Shown: one piece after another, positions 35,286 through 43,308 of the stretch
Numbering within the stretch: position 1 is the first letter of the stretch
Layout of the letters: each line of letters begins with the position of its first letter
From: Streptomyces sp. NBC_00464
Lineage (GTDB): Bacteria > Actinomycetota > Actinomycetes > Streptomycetales > Streptomycetaceae
Assembly (NCBI RefSeq): GCF_036013915.1
Contig: NZ_CP107899.1
Span: forward strand, 62,001 to 126,000
Reading direction: 5' to 3'
DNA: 64,000 nucleotides
Translations under genes and position numbers: made by a program
The notes under the pieces: model-generated
The model's input: only the letters and a program-made list of their open reading frames with translations
The model's database searches: none
What the model was told of the DNA's origin: nothing

Positions 35286-36209
35286 ATGAGCGGCATCCAG
35301 CAGATCCATGACGTGGGCGCGCGGGCCCTGGGATGGCTGTACGAGCACCGGGCCGGCTTCCGGCTGGACGACGACCCGCCTCCCGAGGTGGGTGTCCTGG
35401 ACCGGTTCAAGCCGCTCGGCGAACTGGCGCTCATCAGCAAGGTCATCTTCCGGGAAGGGGTCGCGGGCTCCCAGCAGGCCACGCTGGCGCGCAAGCTCCT
35501 CGACCACGCCTGGCACGAACTGCTGGGCTCGGGGAGCCGCCTGCTCGACGGCCAGCGACGCGAACCGCTGTGTCCCGTACCGATGGAGGTCTACGTCCCG
35601 TTCCGCGAACTGGGGTTCCAGGCGCCGTCCCTGGAGGCGGCTGTCCGCCTGAACCACCGGCTGAAGAGCTGGGGCGCACTGGAGGTCGTCCCGGTGCGCA
35701 GGCTCGGGCTCAGCGCCATGGAACGCCGGTTCGGCCTGGAGCCGAGCATCCCGGTCGACGAGGCATTCCGGCACACCTGGCTGTCCCGGCGGCCCGAGCC
35801 ATGGACCGTCGAGGGCAATATCGGGTACGACATCACCCACACCGTCTTCCATCTGACCGACTGGGGCGCGAATCCGGCCGGGCTGCCCGCCGATGTGGCG
35901 GACTACCTCGCCCTCTGGCTGCCGGTGTGGCTGGACGACTGGCTCGACCTGGGCCGCTGGGACCTGCTGGGCGAACTGCTCGTCGTCGACGCCTGCCTGC
36001 CCGAACCGACCCTGGACCCGGCCGCCTGGCAGGGATTCGCCGGGGCGCAGCAGGAGGACGGGGCGATGCCGGTGATGGGCGGCATGCCGGACGGCGACGA
36101 GGAGTCCGTCTTCGACCTCGTCTACCACCCCACACTGGTGGCGGCGTTCGCCTCGGCACTGGCCCTGTCCCGCGCGCTGTCGGACCTCGCCGCCCCGGCC
36201 CCCGCGTGA
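35286..36209 (+). CDS. Unknown protein B of paralogous pair in RiPP-like operon (DUF6895-like?)
   Basis: 307-residue paralogue of the protein at 34211, with ALGWLYEHRAGF, FKPLGELALI, WLSRRPEPWTVEG, DITHTVFHLTDWG and WLPVWLDDWLDLGRWDLLGE in the same order. It lacks the CC of its partner (DWGANPAGLP). AAGGGAG precedes the ATG. Its stop overlaps the start of the serine hydrolase (GTGA). A duplicated, diverged pair in one operon suggests a heterodimer or successive steps; no reaction can be assigned. Confidence 0.7.
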   Translation: MSGIQQIHDVGARALGWLYEHRAGFRLDDDPPPEVGVLDRFKPLGELALISKVIFREGVAGSQQATLARKLLDHAWHELLGSGSRLLDGQRREPLCPVPMEVYVPFRELGFQAPSLEAAVRLNHRLKSWGALEVVPVRRLGLSAMERRFGLEPSIPVDEAFRHTWLSRRPEPWTVEGNIGYDITHTVFHLTDWGANPAGLPADVADYLALWLPVWLDDWLDLGRWDLLGELLVVDACLPEPTLDPAAWQGFAGAQQEDGAMPVMGGMPDGDEESVFDLVYHPTLVAAFASALALSRALSDLAAPAPA

Positions 36210-37264
36210 CGGCCCCGCACGAGGTCCGCCGGACCTCCGCCGGTCGTCCGTCCCAGGGCGAGGGCGAGAGGGTCCGGCTGATGGCCGATGCCGCCCGGAC
36301 CATCGACGCACCCGACCTCGTGATCGCGCTCAGCCACCGGGGCCGACGGGTCTACCAGCTCGACGGAGGCGTGCAGCCGGGCAACGCACCCCGCTACGAG
36401 CTCGGTTCCGCTTCCAAGCCCTTCACCGGGCTGCTCCTGGCCGCACTCGTCGCGGCGGGCCGGCTGCGGTACGAGGACTCGGCGGCCGAACTGCTGGCCC
36501 CCGGCCAGCCCGTGCATCCCTCCGTACGCGCCATCACCCTGCGCCATCTGATCACCCACACCTCGGGCCTCCCCGCGCTGCCGGCCGATTTCTACCCACA
36601 GGCGCTGCCCCGGTGGTCGACCGCGCCGTACAGCCGCTACCCCGCCGACCGCGTCGTCCGGGCCTTCCTGCGCGCCCGCCCGCGCCACCGGCCGGGCACC
36701 CGCTGGCACTACTCGAACTTCGCGGTCTCCGTACTCGGTCACACCCTGGCCGCCGCCACCGGAACCCCCTGGGAGGCGCTGCTCCAGCAGGAGGTGCTGG
36801 ACCCGCTCGGCCTGCACGACACGCGACTGCGACCGAGCCCGCCGCCCGGCGACGCCGTGGGGCACCGGCGCGACGGAAGACCGCTGCCCGCGCTGGACAC
36901 CGGCGGCTTCAACGCCGCCGGAGCGGTCCGGGCGACGCCCCCGGACCTGCTCACGTTCCTGGAAGCGCACCTCCCGGCAACCGCTGCGCCCACGCGCCCG
37001 CCGGCCGCCGCGTTCTCGGACGTACGGCAGCCTCTGCTGCGGCGCGGGCTGCGCCACGCCCATACGCACACGCTCACCTGGTTCCGCCATGCGTCAGCGC
37101 GCGGGCCGGTCTGCTTCCACGCGGGAGCCACGCTCGGACAGCAGATGTTCCTCGGATTCCGCCCGGACACCGGTACCGCGGTGGCGGCGATGTGTACCCG
37201 GCGGGTTCACCGGACGGACCCGTTCATCGCGACGATTCACGAGCTGCTGACGGAGAAGCTCTGA
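36206..37264 (+). CDS. Serine hydrolase, beta-lactamase/PBP4 (class C-like) family
   Basis: 352-residue penicillin-recognising-enzyme fold with all three active-site motifs: SASK (S68, K71) in ELGSASKPFTG, YSN in HYSNFAVSV, and HxG in FHAGATLG. HLITHTSGLPALP is also typical. No signal peptide, so it is cytoplasmic, unlike true beta-lactamases or PBPs, which fits a peptidase, esterase or acyltransferase on the operon's peptide. GTG start overlaps the previous stop. Such hydrolases occur in some RiPP clusters; the role here is inferred from context. Confidence 0.85.
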   Translation: MTAPHEVRRTSAGRPSQGEGERVRLMADAARTIDAPDLVIALSHRGRRVYQLDGGVQPGNAPRYELGSASKPFTGLLLAALVAAGRLRYEDSAAELLAPGQPVHPSVRAITLRHLITHTSGLPALPADFYPQALPRWSTAPYSRYPADRVVRAFLRARPRHRPGTRWHYSNFAVSVLGHTLAAATGTPWEALLQQEVLDPLGLHDTRLRPSPPPGDAVGHRRDGRPLPALDTGGFNAAGAVRATPPDLLTFLEAHLPATAAPTRPPAAAFSDVRQPLLRRGLRHAHTHTLTWFRHASARGPVCFHAGATLGQQMFLGFRPDTGTAVAAMCTRRVHRTDPFIATIHELLTEKL

Positions 37265-37339
37265 CCGTTGGCGTTCGAACCGCGCACAAGCTGCTGCACC
37301 TGGAGGAAGGCCGGCTCCGCCGGACCCCAGGAATGACCA

Positions 37340-37373
37340 AGGGCCGGTTTCGGATTTCTCCGAAACCGGCCCT
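37340..37373. terminator. Hairpin terminator after RiPP-like operon / tRNA scar
   Basis: Perfect 14-bp stem (AGGGCCGGTTTCGG) with loop ATTTCT. It lies between the hydrolase gene and, on the other strand, the 3' end of the tRNA-Pro fragment, so it can end both. Confidence 0.85.
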
Positions 37374-37391
37374 GATCCACGACTGTCTCCA

Positions 37392-37434
37392 GTCGGGACG
37401 ACAGGATTTGAACCTGCGCCCCCTTGACCCCCAG
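37392..37434 (-). other. tRNA-Pro(GGG) 3'-half, integration scar (att site 1)
   Basis: On the minus strand this reads as the anticodon loop (TGGGGGTC), the 3' anticodon stem, the T-arm GGTTCAAATCC and the acceptor 3' strand CGTCCCGAC of a proline tRNA. The 5' half is missing: the sequence upstream of the anticodon does not pair. A copy with two differences lies at 41892-41934. Most simply an att remnant left by an integrase acting at the tRNA 3' end. The tandem GGTCCCC motif near 37453 may be integrase-related. Confidence 0.7.
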
Positions 37435-37609
37435 CGCTATCGCGCCCACCGTGTGGTCCCCGACGGGTCCCCGGACAGCAGGACGCGGTCGTCACCGTCG
37501 TAGGTGAGGGTGCTGGCGGGTTCAGCCCGTCGGGGTCCAGGACGTGCACGGCCTGACCACGCTGTCCAACGCCTACCCCCTGCCGGACGTCTGGCCTCCA
37601 CCACCGATG

Positions 37610-37723
37610 CCATGACTCCGGCAACCTGCCCGACCGAGCGGTCGCCCGTCTGCACAGTCCGACGATCTCGGCCTTGAACTCCGGCGTGAACGAACGACGA
37701 AGGCGTGGCTTCTTCCTCCCCAT
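37610..37723 (-). pseudogene. Transposase OrfA N-terminal remnant (IS3-type)
   Basis: Minus-strand fragment reading MGRKKPRLRRSFTPEFKAEI then VGLCRR, the usual opening of IS3-type OrfA helix-turn-helix proteins. It changes frame near 37645 (continuing as GDRSVGQVA in another frame) and then ends. No second ORF or terminal repeats seen. The rest of 37435-37974 has no credible gene. Confidence 0.55.
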
Positions 37724-37974
37724 GCTCTCCATGGTGGACATCCTGCCGGGGCTGAACCCCAGATCTCGAATGTCCGTCAAAGCGGATCGAGCCCACCGGC
37801 CACCCTCGCTCCGGGACGCGGCCTGTGACGCGGAGGGATTCCGCCACAGCCCTGCGCACCTCTGGGCCGGCGAGGGAGCAGATGTGCGGGGTCGACGGGC
37901 GGAATGTATCCGCTGTGTATGCCCGCCTCCTTGAATCGCCGTGTCACCCGACGCACGACGACAAGGGGAGAACC

Positions 37975-38550
37975 ATGCACAGGAATTTCCGCCGGTCGCT
38001 GATCACCGTGAGCGCGGTCGCGGCCACCGTGTTCACCGTTCCCACCGCTGTCGCGGCGCCGGTCGCGAACTCGTCGGAAGCCGCCATTGCCGCACGGCCC
38101 GCCTTCAAGATGCCCTTCGAGTGCAACCAGACATGGCTCGGCAACAACTGGTCGGGGCACAGTCCCGCGCACTCGATCGACTGGAACCACTACGACGCGA
38201 ACGGCACCCCGGACGACCTGGGCCGCCGGGTGTTCGCCAGTGCCGGTGGCACGGTCCTCGAGTCGTACTACTCGACGGGCGCCGGATACGGGAACACGAT
38301 AGTCATCGGTCACGGGGGCGGCTGGCAGACACGGTACGCCCATCTGAGGACTCGTTCGGTGACCGCGGGCGCCACGGTGAACGTGGGCCAGCTGATCGGC
38401 GAGGTCGGCAACACCTCGGCCCTCTACGACATCTCCCCGCACCTCCACTACGAGCAGAAGCACGACGGAGCGGTCGTCGTCGCGGTCGTCCAGGGTGTCA
38501 CGTGGAGCGACTACCTCAGGCGCAACCAGGTCAGCAACAACAGATGCTGA
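37975..38550 (+). CDS. Secreted M23-family metallopeptidase
   Basis: 191-residue exported protein with a signal peptide (RNFRRSLITVSAVAATV, then alanines). The mature domain resembles M23/LytM: HSIDWNH supplies the first His/Asp zinc ligands and SPHLHYEQ the HxH motif, with YGNTIVIGHGGGWQTRYAHL between. It would cut peptide bonds in cell-wall stem peptides or other glycine-rich proteins. AAGGGGAG precedes the ATG at 37975. It lies between the two tRNA-Pro scars, so it may be cargo of a lost element. Confidence 0.85.
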   Translation: MHRNFRRSLITVSAVAATVFTVPTAVAAPVANSSEAAIAARPAFKMPFECNQTWLGNNWSGHSPAHSIDWNHYDANGTPDDLGRRVFASAGGTVLESYYSTGAGYGNTIVIGHGGGWQTRYAHLRTRSVTAGATVNVGQLIGEVGNTSALYDISPHLHYEQKHDGAVVVAVVQGVTWSDYLRRNQVSNNRC

Positions 38551-38604
38551 CACACCGCCGGGTGTCGGCGGGAGGACCGACCGGCACCGATGACCCCCTG
38601 TGCC

Positions 38605-38686
38605 AGATGTGGGTGCGGACGGCGGTCGCACCCACACCTGTTTCCCTCGGTGCCGCTCAGAGGCTATCGAGTGGCCTCTGAGCGGC
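38605..38686. terminator. Two successive hairpins between M23 gene and SARP gene
   Basis: First hairpin: 13-base arms at 38605-38617 and 38627-38639 with one mismatch. Second: perfect 13-bp arms at 38652-38664 and 38674-38686. They lie between convergent genes and probably terminate each. The remaining 126 bp before 38813 shows nothing else. Confidence 0.75.
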
Positions 38687-38812
38687 ATGCGAACGCGGTC
38701 CGGTGCGTGCGATTCCAGGGCGGAGAGGGAGGCGACGCGGCACGTCGCCGCCTCACGACAACACGGGAAGCGTGCGTGCCGGCCGCCCGGCCGGAGGTCA
38801 CCCGACAGCCTC

Positions 38813-41704
38813 TCAGCGCATGGAGCGGAGTTTGGCGTCCACCAGTCCGGCCTCATCGGGCAGGCCCAGGCGGCGCCAGGTCGCGAGGGATCGGTTGAAG
38901 TAGTGCCGCGCGGTCTGCTTGCGGCCGGTCGCGTTATGCAGCTCGCCCAGCAGGCCCGCCACCCGGGCCTCGGCGCGGCGGTCCCCGAGCTGCTGCTGCA
39001 CAGCGAGTGCACCGATCAACAGCGCCGACGCCTCACCGGCGTCGCCCTGCCGCAAGCACAGTTCCGCGATGCTCTGCTGCACGTACGCGGCGCAGTGCAG
39101 GTCGGCCAACTCGTCGAAGATGCCGAGGGCTCGCTCCAGCTCGCCACGCGCCGCCCGCGGTTCGCCACGAAGTTCGTGCAGCATTGCGACCCTGCGGCGC
39201 ACCTGTGCCTCGCGGTGCCGGTCCCCGTCGGCACGGGACAGTTCCAGGGCCCCTCGCAGCCAGCCGTCCGCGGCCTCCGGGTCCTTGCGCTCCAGCCAGA
39301 CGGAGGCGATCGCGTTGCGTGCCACCGCCTCGCCGTGCCGGTCGCCGTACGCGGCGAAGTCCTTGAGCGCGGCGGTGAACGTCCCGAGCGCGGCGCCGAG
39401 ATCACCCACGATCCGGTGGACCGAGCCGGAGCCCACCGCGGCGATCGCTTCCCCCGTGGGGTGTCCGAGCTCAGCGAAGAGCGCCCTGGCCCGGTCGAAG
39501 GAGGCGAGCGCGTCCGGATACCTGTCCTGGTAGAGATGAAGCTGGCCGAGGTTGCGCAGCAGGGAAGCAGCCCTGACGTCGTCGTGGTGCGGCATGGCGT
39601 CGAGCACGAGCCGGTGGGTCCGCAGCCATTCCCCGTAGTAGCCGCGCATGTCGAAGAAGCCCGCCAGTTCGATCGCCAGGTCGGCGGCCCTGTCAGTCCG
39701 CCCGAGCCGGACTGCCGCGTCGACGGCGGCGACGAGGTTGCGGTGCTCGCTCTCGAACCAGTCCACGGGCCGGGCGCGCACCATGAGGACGACATCGTGC
39801 GCCGGTCCGTCCGGCAGACCCCGCTCATCGGGCTCGCCCAGCACACCGAGGAAGCGGGTGGGCATGGCAGCGTTGGCGGAGCGGGCGAGGGCGGTGAGCG
39901 CGTCTATGACCCGCAGGCGCCGCCGCAGCCGAATCTCCTGATTGTCCGTCAGGACCAGTTCCCGGGCGTAGCACCGCAGTAGGTCGTGCATGCGGTAACG
40001 GTTCAGGCCGAGACGGTCTCTGCCGACGACTTCGACGAGGTGTTCGTCGAGCAGGGTGTCCAGACCCCCCGCCGTCTCACTTTCGCACCCCGTCGCAACG
40101 GCGACGAGCCAGCCCGGGACGGCGTCGTCGGGCAGGTCTCCGAACGTGCGGAAGGCGGTGGCGGCGGGCTCGGGCAGATGGCGGTAGCTGAGTTCGGCGC
40201 CGGCCCGCACCTCCAGCTCGCCGAAGCGGACCGCCCCGAGGCGACCGCGCTCGTCGCGCAGCGAGTCGGCCAGCGTGCCGGCGCTCCAGCCGGGCCGGTT
40301 CACGAGCCGGGCGGCCGCGATCCGTACCGCCAGCGGAAGTGATCCGCACTCGGCGAGGACACGGTCGGCGTCGGCCACCTCCCGGCGCAGCCGGTCCGCG
40401 CCGACGATGGCCCCGAACAGGGCGCGGGCATCATCGTGCCGCATCAGCCCGAGCGGGCAGGCACGCGCCGGCAGGCCGGGCATCCGGCGCCGCGAGCTGA
40501 CCAGCACCGCCGAACCACCGGTGCCCGGAAGCAGTGGGCTCACCTGCGCGCTGTCCAGGGCGTCGTCGAGCACGATGAGGAAGCGCCGCTGGGCCAGGCG
40601 GGAACGGAACATCGCGGCGCGTTCGCCCGGTTCACCGGGTATCGCACTGTCGATGGCGCCCAGGCCACGCAGCATCTCGGCCAGGACGTCCGCCGGCTCA
40701 CGGGGGCACTCGCTCGTTCCGGCCAGGTCGACGAAGAGCTGCCCGTCCGGGAACAAGTCACGCACCCGGTGGGCGACATGCACAGCCAGCGTGGACTTCC
40801 CGACACCCGGCGGGCCCGACACCGCCGCGACCACGGGCTGCCGGCCAGCGGTGGACAGTAACTCCTCCAGGTCGGCGACCTCGACGGCGCGTCCGGTGAA
40901 GTCGGGTATGTCCATCGGGAGTTGACAGACGGGCATGGGCGTTGCCACGCGATGGCGGGCGGGGTAGCCGTTGACCTCGGCGCCGATGGCCCGCAGCGGT
41001 TCGCTCGGCTCCATCCCCAGCTCTGCGGCGATCACCTGCTCGGCCTCGGCGTACGCGGACCGCGCCTCGGCGCTGCGGCCCGCGTCGTGCAGCGCGTGCA
41101 CGAGCATCCGCCACAGGTCCTCCCGCAGAGGGCTCTCGGTCAGCCGGGACCGCAGGCCGGAGACCAGGTGGGCGTAGTCCCCGAGCCGGAGCCGTAACTC
41201 GAGGCATTCGTCGACAGCGATGGACCGCAACCCCTCCATGCGCGTGATGGCCGGGTCCCACACCACGCTGGAGGGCACGTCCTGGAGCATGCCGCCGCGC
41301 CACAGCCTCAAGGCCATTTCGTAGGCACGCAGTGCCGCGGTGTCCTCACCGCGGTCGCGGGCGGCGCGGGCCGAGGCGAGATGCTGCTCGAAGAGCAGCA
41401 TGTCCACCTCCCCGGGCTCGACGCCCAGCGAGTAGCCGGAGGGCTCGGTACGCAGTCCGTCGACCGCCGTCGGGGGCAGCCGCAGCCGCAGCGTCCGTAC
41501 GTACGTGCGCACGTTGGCGACCGCGGACCGAGGTGCGCCACCTGGCCACAGGACCTCCGTCAGCAGGTCCAGTGAGACGAAGCCGTTCGGCTGGAGCAGC
41601 AGAGTGGCCAGTACGGCCCGGGGCTTGGCCCCGCCGATCCGTACCGGGACACCGTGCGCCCTCACCTGGAGCGGCCCCAGGACTCCGAATGTCGGCTCCC
41701 CCAC
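38813..41704 (-). CDS. AfsR/SARP-family regulator with NB-ARC and TPR domains, TTA codons
   Basis: 963-residue Streptomyces antibiotic regulatory protein of the large AfsR type. It has an N-terminal OmpR-like winged helix (FGVLGPLQVRAHGVPVRIGG), a bacterial transcriptional activation domain to about 250, an NB-ARC ATPase with Walker A GPPGVGKST near 295-303 and RFLIVLDDA as Walker B, and C-terminal TPR repeats. GTG at 41704 follows GGAGGG; upstream frame would run through the tRNA scar. Two leucines (codons 170 and 282) are TTA, so translation should depend on bldA. Possible activator of a nearby cluster; located between att scars. Confidence 0.9.
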   Translation of the reverse strand: MGEPTFGVLGPLQVRAHGVPVRIGGAKPRAVLATLLLQPNGFVSLDLLTEVLWPGGAPRSAVANVRTYVRTLRLRLPPTAVDGLRTEPSGYSLGVEPGEVDMLLFEQHLASARAARDRGEDTAALRAYEMALRLWRGGMLQDVPSSVVWDPAITRMEGLRSIAVDECLELRLRLGDYAHLVSGLRSRLTESPLREDLWRMLVHALHDAGRSAEARSAYAEAEQVIAAELGMEPSEPLRAIGAEVNGYPARHRVATPMPVCQLPMDIPDFTGRAVEVADLEELLSTAGRQPVVAAVSGPPGVGKSTLAVHVAHRVRDLFPDGQLFVDLAGTSECPREPADVLAEMLRGLGAIDSAIPGEPGERAAMFRSRLAQRRFLIVLDDALDSAQVSPLLPGTGGSAVLVSSRRRMPGLPARACPLGLMRHDDARALFGAIVGADRLRREVADADRVLAECGSLPLAVRIAAARLVNRPGWSAGTLADSLRDERGRLGAVRFGELEVRAGAELSYRHLPEPAATAFRTFGDLPDDAVPGWLVAVATGCESETAGGLDTLLDEHLVEVVGRDRLGLNRYRMHDLLRCYARELVLTDNQEIRLRRRLRVIDALTALARSANAAMPTRFLGVLGEPDERGLPDGPAHDVVLMVRARPVDWFESEHRNLVAAVDAAVRLGRTDRAADLAIELAGFFDMRGYYGEWLRTHRLVLDAMPHHDDVRAASLLRNLGQLHLYQDRYPDALASFDRARALFAELGHPTGEAIAAVGSGSVHRIVGDLGAALGTFTAALKDFAAYGDRHGEAVARNAIASVWLERKDPEAADGWLRGALELSRADGDRHREAQVRRRVAMLHELRGEPRAARGELERALGIFDELADLHCAAYVQQSIAELCLRQGDAGEASALLIGALAVQQQLGDRRAEARVAGLLGELHNATGRKQTARHYFNRSLATWRRLGLPDEAGLVDAKLRSMR

Positions 41705-41839
41705 CGCAGCCCTCCGTGATTTCGGTAACTTCGGTGCAGCGTAACGATGTTCGAAGCGTCTCCAGACGAAATCCGGGTGACGACTCCCCCGCGCGGGCCT
41801 GCGACCACACGGCGACCACCACACCCACACACGCACGAA

Positions 41840-41871
41840 AGGCCGCCCCCTCACGAATGAGAGAACGACCT
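41840..41871 (-). terminator. Terminator downstream of second tRNA-Pro scar
   Basis: On the minus strand, AGGTCGTTCTCTCA pairs with TGAGGGGGCGGCCT using several G-U pairs around a TTCG tetraloop. It lies 20 bp past the 3' end of the tRNA fragment, as expected for a tRNA terminator. Confidence 0.65.
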
Positions 41872-41891
41872 CCCACCTGCGTTTCCGCATG

Positions 41892-41934
41892 GTCGGGACG
41901 ACAGGATTTGAACCTGCGACCCCGTGACCCCCAG
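41892..41934 (-). other. tRNA-Pro(GGG) 3'-half, integration scar (att site 2)
   Basis: Minus-strand copy of the proline tRNA 3' half (anticodon loop to acceptor end), 41 of 43 bases identical to 37392-37434 and in the same orientation. The sequence 5' of the anticodon again fails to form the anticodon stem, so no complete tRNA is present. The two copies form direct repeats about 4.5 kb apart. Confidence 0.7.
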
Positions 41935-42383
41935 GTGAGGGTCAAGGGTATTTTCTGGATATAGCGGACTTAATCCGGGCGCGAGTTATGCGTGTAGGCA
42001 TGCATCGTGCACCACCGCGCGTAGCGTGTGGTCCCCAACTGGTCCCCACGCGCCCCCTTCCCATTGTCCGGCCGACGCCTCGCGCGAGCACCTCAAGCTC
42101 CTTCGAGGAGAAGTCCCCCGCCTGGCAGCATCCACGCCGCCGACGGGAATCGCCCCCTCGCTGCTTTGAGAGGCGTGGCTGAGTTCGAACGCACCCCGTC
42201 ATCTGTCCCAGCAGTCCTGTGAGCCGCTCAGTGGTTGTTGTCGTTCCGGTCTTGAGGTGTGTGCGTCGAACGGGAGTCTCAATCGGGTGATCGCGGGCCC
42301 TGCCCGGCATGAGAGCAGGGCCTGGCGGTATACGGGCAAAATCCAGGGGAGCGGACCGCCGCGCGCTGCTACGGTCGGGCGCC
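41935..42383. other. Gene-free stretch between att scar and GNAT gene
   Basis: Contains a tandem GGTCCCC pair near 42032-42047 like that beside the first scar, and the first of the direct repeats flanking the GNAT gene (42230-42290). Short frames on both strands look like chance. Confidence 0.5.
42230..42290 (+). repeat. Direct repeat, left copy, flanking GNAT gene
   Basis: Begins AGTGGTTGTTGTCGTTCCG and ends with CGGGAGTCTC then AATCGGGTGA. A diverged copy in the same orientation lies at 42889-42948. The first 19 bases recur inverted at 46142-46160. Confidence 0.75.
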
Positions 42384-42887
42384 ATGAGCTGGCTTCCCGA
42401 TGACTTCGTCCACCCCGTCCTGGTACCGCTGCCGGACGGTGGCCATCACCTGCGGCCGATCCGGGAGGCAGACACCCCGCTCGACTATCCGGCTGTGATG
42501 GGTTCGCGCGACCGGCTGTGGACCATCTTCGGCCCGGCCTGGGGCTGGCCCGCGGCCACCATGACCTACGAGGCCGACCAGGCCGACCTGTTGCGGCACG
42601 AGAAGGAGATCGCCGCACACCAGTCCTTCAACTACGGGCTGTTCGACGCAGCGGAGACAACTCTGCTCGGCTGTGTCTACATCGACCCACCGGAGAGGGC
42701 CGGCGCGGACGGCGAGATCTCCTGGTGGGTGGTGGACGATCTGGTGGGCAGCAAGGTCGAGCAGGCCCTCGACGCGCTGGTGCCGCAGTGGATCGCCGAC
42801 GACTGGCCGTTCGAGCAGCCGCGCTTCCTCGGCCGCGAGATCTCCTGGTCGGACTGGCTCGCCCTGCCGGAGCATCCCGACGCGTAA
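42384..42887 (+). CDS. GNAT-family N-acetyltransferase-like protein
   Basis: 167-residue single-domain protein with GNAT features: LRPIREADTPLDYPAV at the first strand and helix, FNYGLFDAAETTLLGCVYID in the central strands, then GEISWWVVDDLVGS before the C-terminal helix. The usual R/QxxGxG/A acetyl-CoA loop is poorly conserved (WVVDDLVGSKVEQ), as in a subset of the family. Substrate unknown. The gene lies alone between direct repeats, suggesting movement as a unit. ATG at 42384. Confidence 0.75.
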   Translation: MSWLPDDFVHPVLVPLPDGGHHLRPIREADTPLDYPAVMGSRDRLWTIFGPAWGWPAATMTYEADQADLLRHEKEIAAHQSFNYGLFDAAETTLLGCVYIDPPERAGADGEISWWVVDDLVGSKVEQALDALVPQWIADDWPFEQPRFLGREISWSDWLALPEHPDA

Positions 42888-42888
42888 T

Positions 42889-42948
42889 TGGTTGTTGCCC
42901 GTACCAATCTCGAAGGCTGTCGATCGTACGGGAGTCTCGATCGGGTGA
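42889..42948 (+). repeat. Direct repeat, right copy, flanking GNAT gene
   Basis: Diverged copy of 42230-42290: starts ATTGGTTGTTGCCCGTACC and ends CGGGAGTCTC then GATCGGGTGA (20 of 21 bases match in the last block). Starts right at the GNAT stop codon. Confidence 0.7.
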
Positions 42949-42966
42949 CTACGGCGGTTTCCGCGC

Positions 42967-43293
42967 GTGAAGGCAGGGCCTCCAGGTAGCTCGGGGGTGC
43001 GATCCCATTCCGAGTGGTTCCCGGAGGCCCATTTGTCTTTGTTGTACGTGCCCGAGCACATTGACTTCAACTCGCCCGCCGTGTTGAGCGATTGCCTCGC
43101 GCACGTGTACGGCAACGCGGCCGACCATCCGGACCTGGTGCGCTGGCATCCGTCGGACATGACGGACGCGGAGTGGGCGGCCGTCCGGCCGTTGAAGAGG
43201 CCCGTGACCCGTGGATCGCTGCTGTTCCAGCACACCCGGAGGATCGTGTGTTCGCAGGCGCAGCGGGACGGCGAAGCCGAGGCCGTGCGCTGA
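42967..43293 (+). pseudogene. IS5-type transposase N-terminal remnant
   Basis: Plus-strand frame of 108 residues. Around 43123-43194 it reads DHPDLVRWHPSDMTDAEWAA then VRPL, the conserved opening of Streptomyces IS5-family transposases. The sequence then departs from the family within a few residues. The preceding 50 residues are unrecognised. No downstream transposase domain remains. Confidence 0.55.
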
Positions 43294-43308
43294 CGCGCGC
43301 GGACGTGG

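Noticed and set aside
37392..37434. Functional tRNA-Pro gene
   Set aside because: Only the 3' half is present. Sequence 5' of the anticodon cannot form the anticodon stem, D-arm or acceptor; the same is true at 41892-41934.
37674..37934. Plus-strand small protein opposite the transposase remnant
   Set aside because: It is the antisense of the IS3 OrfA fragment and has no ribosome binding site or family resemblance.
41942..42385. Minus-strand 147-residue protein between the att scar and GNAT gene
   Set aside because: Basic, low-complexity reading that runs across repeats; no homology-like motif, and third-position composition does not fit a gene.
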